The notes beneath the pieces are model-generated. The model did no database searches. It was given only the letters and a program-made list of their open reading frames with translations, and had not been told where the DNA came from. Positions 63,349-64,000 of a stretch of DNA of 64,000 bases are shown here, piece after piece. How positions within the stretch are numbered: the first letter of the stretch is position 1; every line of letters starts with the position of its first letter. Origin of the DNA: Bacteroidales bacterium (GTDB lineage Bacteria; Bacteroidota; Bacteroidia; Bacteroidales; UBA932); NCBI GenBank assembly GCA_015060245.1, contig SUYU01000006.1, positions 1 to 64,000 on the forward strand. The letters are read 5' to 3'. The position numbers were made by a program, and so were the translations under genes.

Positions 63349-63651
63349 GTGTAGTTGCATTTTTATAAATGCTTGATAGGAGCAATTCGGGAGCAATTCG
63401 AAAAGTAGGTGGAGCGCTAAATTTCGGAGCAATTCGAAAAGCAGGTCAAAGAAGGCGTTGGTACTGTTGGTTCAATAACTTCTATTCTCTTTATTCAAAT
63501 TTAACCCGTTTGGAAAGACAAGTTTCTGTATCTTTTGGCATAGTTCAAAGTCTTGTTTGTTCCAATAAGTTGCTATGATACATGCATTTTGGGTTGTCTC
63601 CTCAATATAGTTGGTAAGGTTCGGGAGGTTTCATTCATGAGTTCCAGACAC

Positions 63652-63794
63652 TCACCTGGTACATTAACCTTTGTTTTATGACATCTGGGGGACAATAAAT
63701 GTTCCAGGTGAAGCAATTTTGGCTCACCTGGAACGGATGATGTTTTTAAAACGTTGATTTGTAGTGTGTTGTGTTTTTGAAATGTTCCAGGTGA
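63652..63794. repeat. Four GTTCCAGGTGA half-sites in alternating orientation
   Basis: GTTCCAGGTGA at 63701-63711 and 63784-63794 on the plus strand; TCACCTGGAAC at 63724-63734 (exact) and TCACCTGGTAC at 63652-63662 (one mismatch) on the minus strand. The middle pair forms an 11-bp perfect hairpin with a 12-nt loop. Confidence 0.85.
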
Positions 63795-63930
63795 TTTTCA
63801 GAACTCAACATGTGATTTTCAGAATCCAGTAAGTACTTTCAGAATCCAATAAATGATTTTCAGAACTCAACATGTGATTTTAGAATTCAGTAAGTAATTT
63901 CAGAATTCAGTAAATGACTTCGGAGTTATG
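63792..63930. repeat. 20-21-bp tandem array with higher-order ABC-ABC order
   Basis: Six units and a degenerate seventh: 63792-63812, 63813-63833, 63834-63853, 63854-63874, 63875-63894, 63895-63914, 63915-63930. Unit consensus TGATTTTCAGAAYYCARYA. Units 1 and 4 end ACTCAACATG; the others end ATYCARTAAR. The first three form a 62-bp block that is repeated as the next three. Units abut, so this is not a CRISPR array. Confidence 0.85.
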
Positions 63931-64000
63931 AATGGGGCCTCCGGAACAAGATGTCACAACAAAATACCCTTGACGGGGCTGACCTGAATCCCCTAAAGTT

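Larger units (their letters stand above)
63349..64000. other. 652-bp repeat-rich non-coding end of the window
   Basis: No convincing gene is seen. A short open frame (63369-63578) is dominated by three GAGCAATTCG repeats (63380, 63391, 63427). Then come four copies of an 11-bp half-site (63652-63794) and a 20-21-bp array (63792-63930). No copy of the tRNA 3' end that would mark an integrated element was found in the remaining sequence. Confidence 0.6.

Noticed and set aside
63369-63578. A 69-codon gene after the initiator tRNA
   Set aside because: It is dominated by three GAGCAATTCG repeats and has no signal, motif or promoter. It could be a fossil, but the evidence is too weak.
63792-63930. 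A CRISPR array
   Set aside because: Units of 20-21 bp abut without unique spacers and no cas gene is present, so it is a simple tandem array.

Overview
The window looks like chromosomal DNA of a Bacteroidales bacterium (Bacteroidota); I cannot name the family. The evidence is: Bacteroidetes-type promoters (TTTG, 19-20 bp, TAnnTTTG) before several genes, almost no Shine-Dalgarno sequences, SusC-like TonB receptor architecture, DUF3078, BT_3928-type and 6-bladed beta-propeller lipoproteins, a reverse rubrerythrin, a short archaeal/eukaryotic-type ProS, and an lpxD-lpxC-fabZ-lpxA block. No phage, insertion sequence, CRISPR array or rRNA was found. Most of the window is housekeeping, with an unusual amount of in-frame short tandem repeat. 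|| Layout. 1-5.5 kb: PepSY-like periplasmic protein, a clostripain-like peptidase with a TPR/HTH membrane regulator, a DUF486 protein, and a YtxH / holin-like / small-protein trio. 5.6-15 kb: dipeptidyl peptidase III, MFS exporter, UmuDC polymerase, a porin-like protein, a nucleoside-recognition (gate) membrane protein, a small membrane HTH regulator and a protein with three TonB C-terminal domains. 15-28.5 kb: reverse rubrerythrin, L25 and Pth, S4 and FtsB-like proteins, a sugar nucleotidyltransferase, a CPBP protease, a degenerate phosphomannose-isomerase-like protein with a Cys/His-rich tail, a HAD nucleotidase, M64 peptidase, PurB, a DoxX/MauE-like protein, Tmk, and a dihydropteroate synthase carrying a large Ser/Gly insertion. 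28.5-33 kb: three tandem beta-propeller lipoproteins whose 5' ends are arrays of repeated start codons. 33-38.5 kb: rimP-nusA-infB and a lipoprotein of unknown function. 38.6-44 kb: lipid A genes lpxD, lpxC, fabZ, lpxA (lpxC and fabZ are separate here, although fused in Bacteroides), a WbqC-like protein and a fourth propeller. 44-54 kb: outer-membrane FadL-like protein, a GYYP-repeat lipoprotein, ProS, a conserved unknown, DUF3078, TilS and SppA. 53.6-57 kb: a probable metal (copper-like) uptake group: Cys-rich small protein, TonB receptor, secreted HMA protein. 57-64 kb: GH9 glycosidase fused to a deacetylase-like domain, NfnAB, HisS, initiator tRNA, then a non-coding repeat-rich end. || The most unusual items are the isomerase-like protein that has lost metal and catalytic residues but gained a metal-binding tail, the repeated-start-codon propeller genes flanked by 174-bp direct repeats, the inserted dihydropteroate synthase, the split LpxC/FabZ, and a 9-bp word (CTGTCGGGA) far more frequent than chance. 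No wholly new multi-gene system can be claimed from sequence alone.
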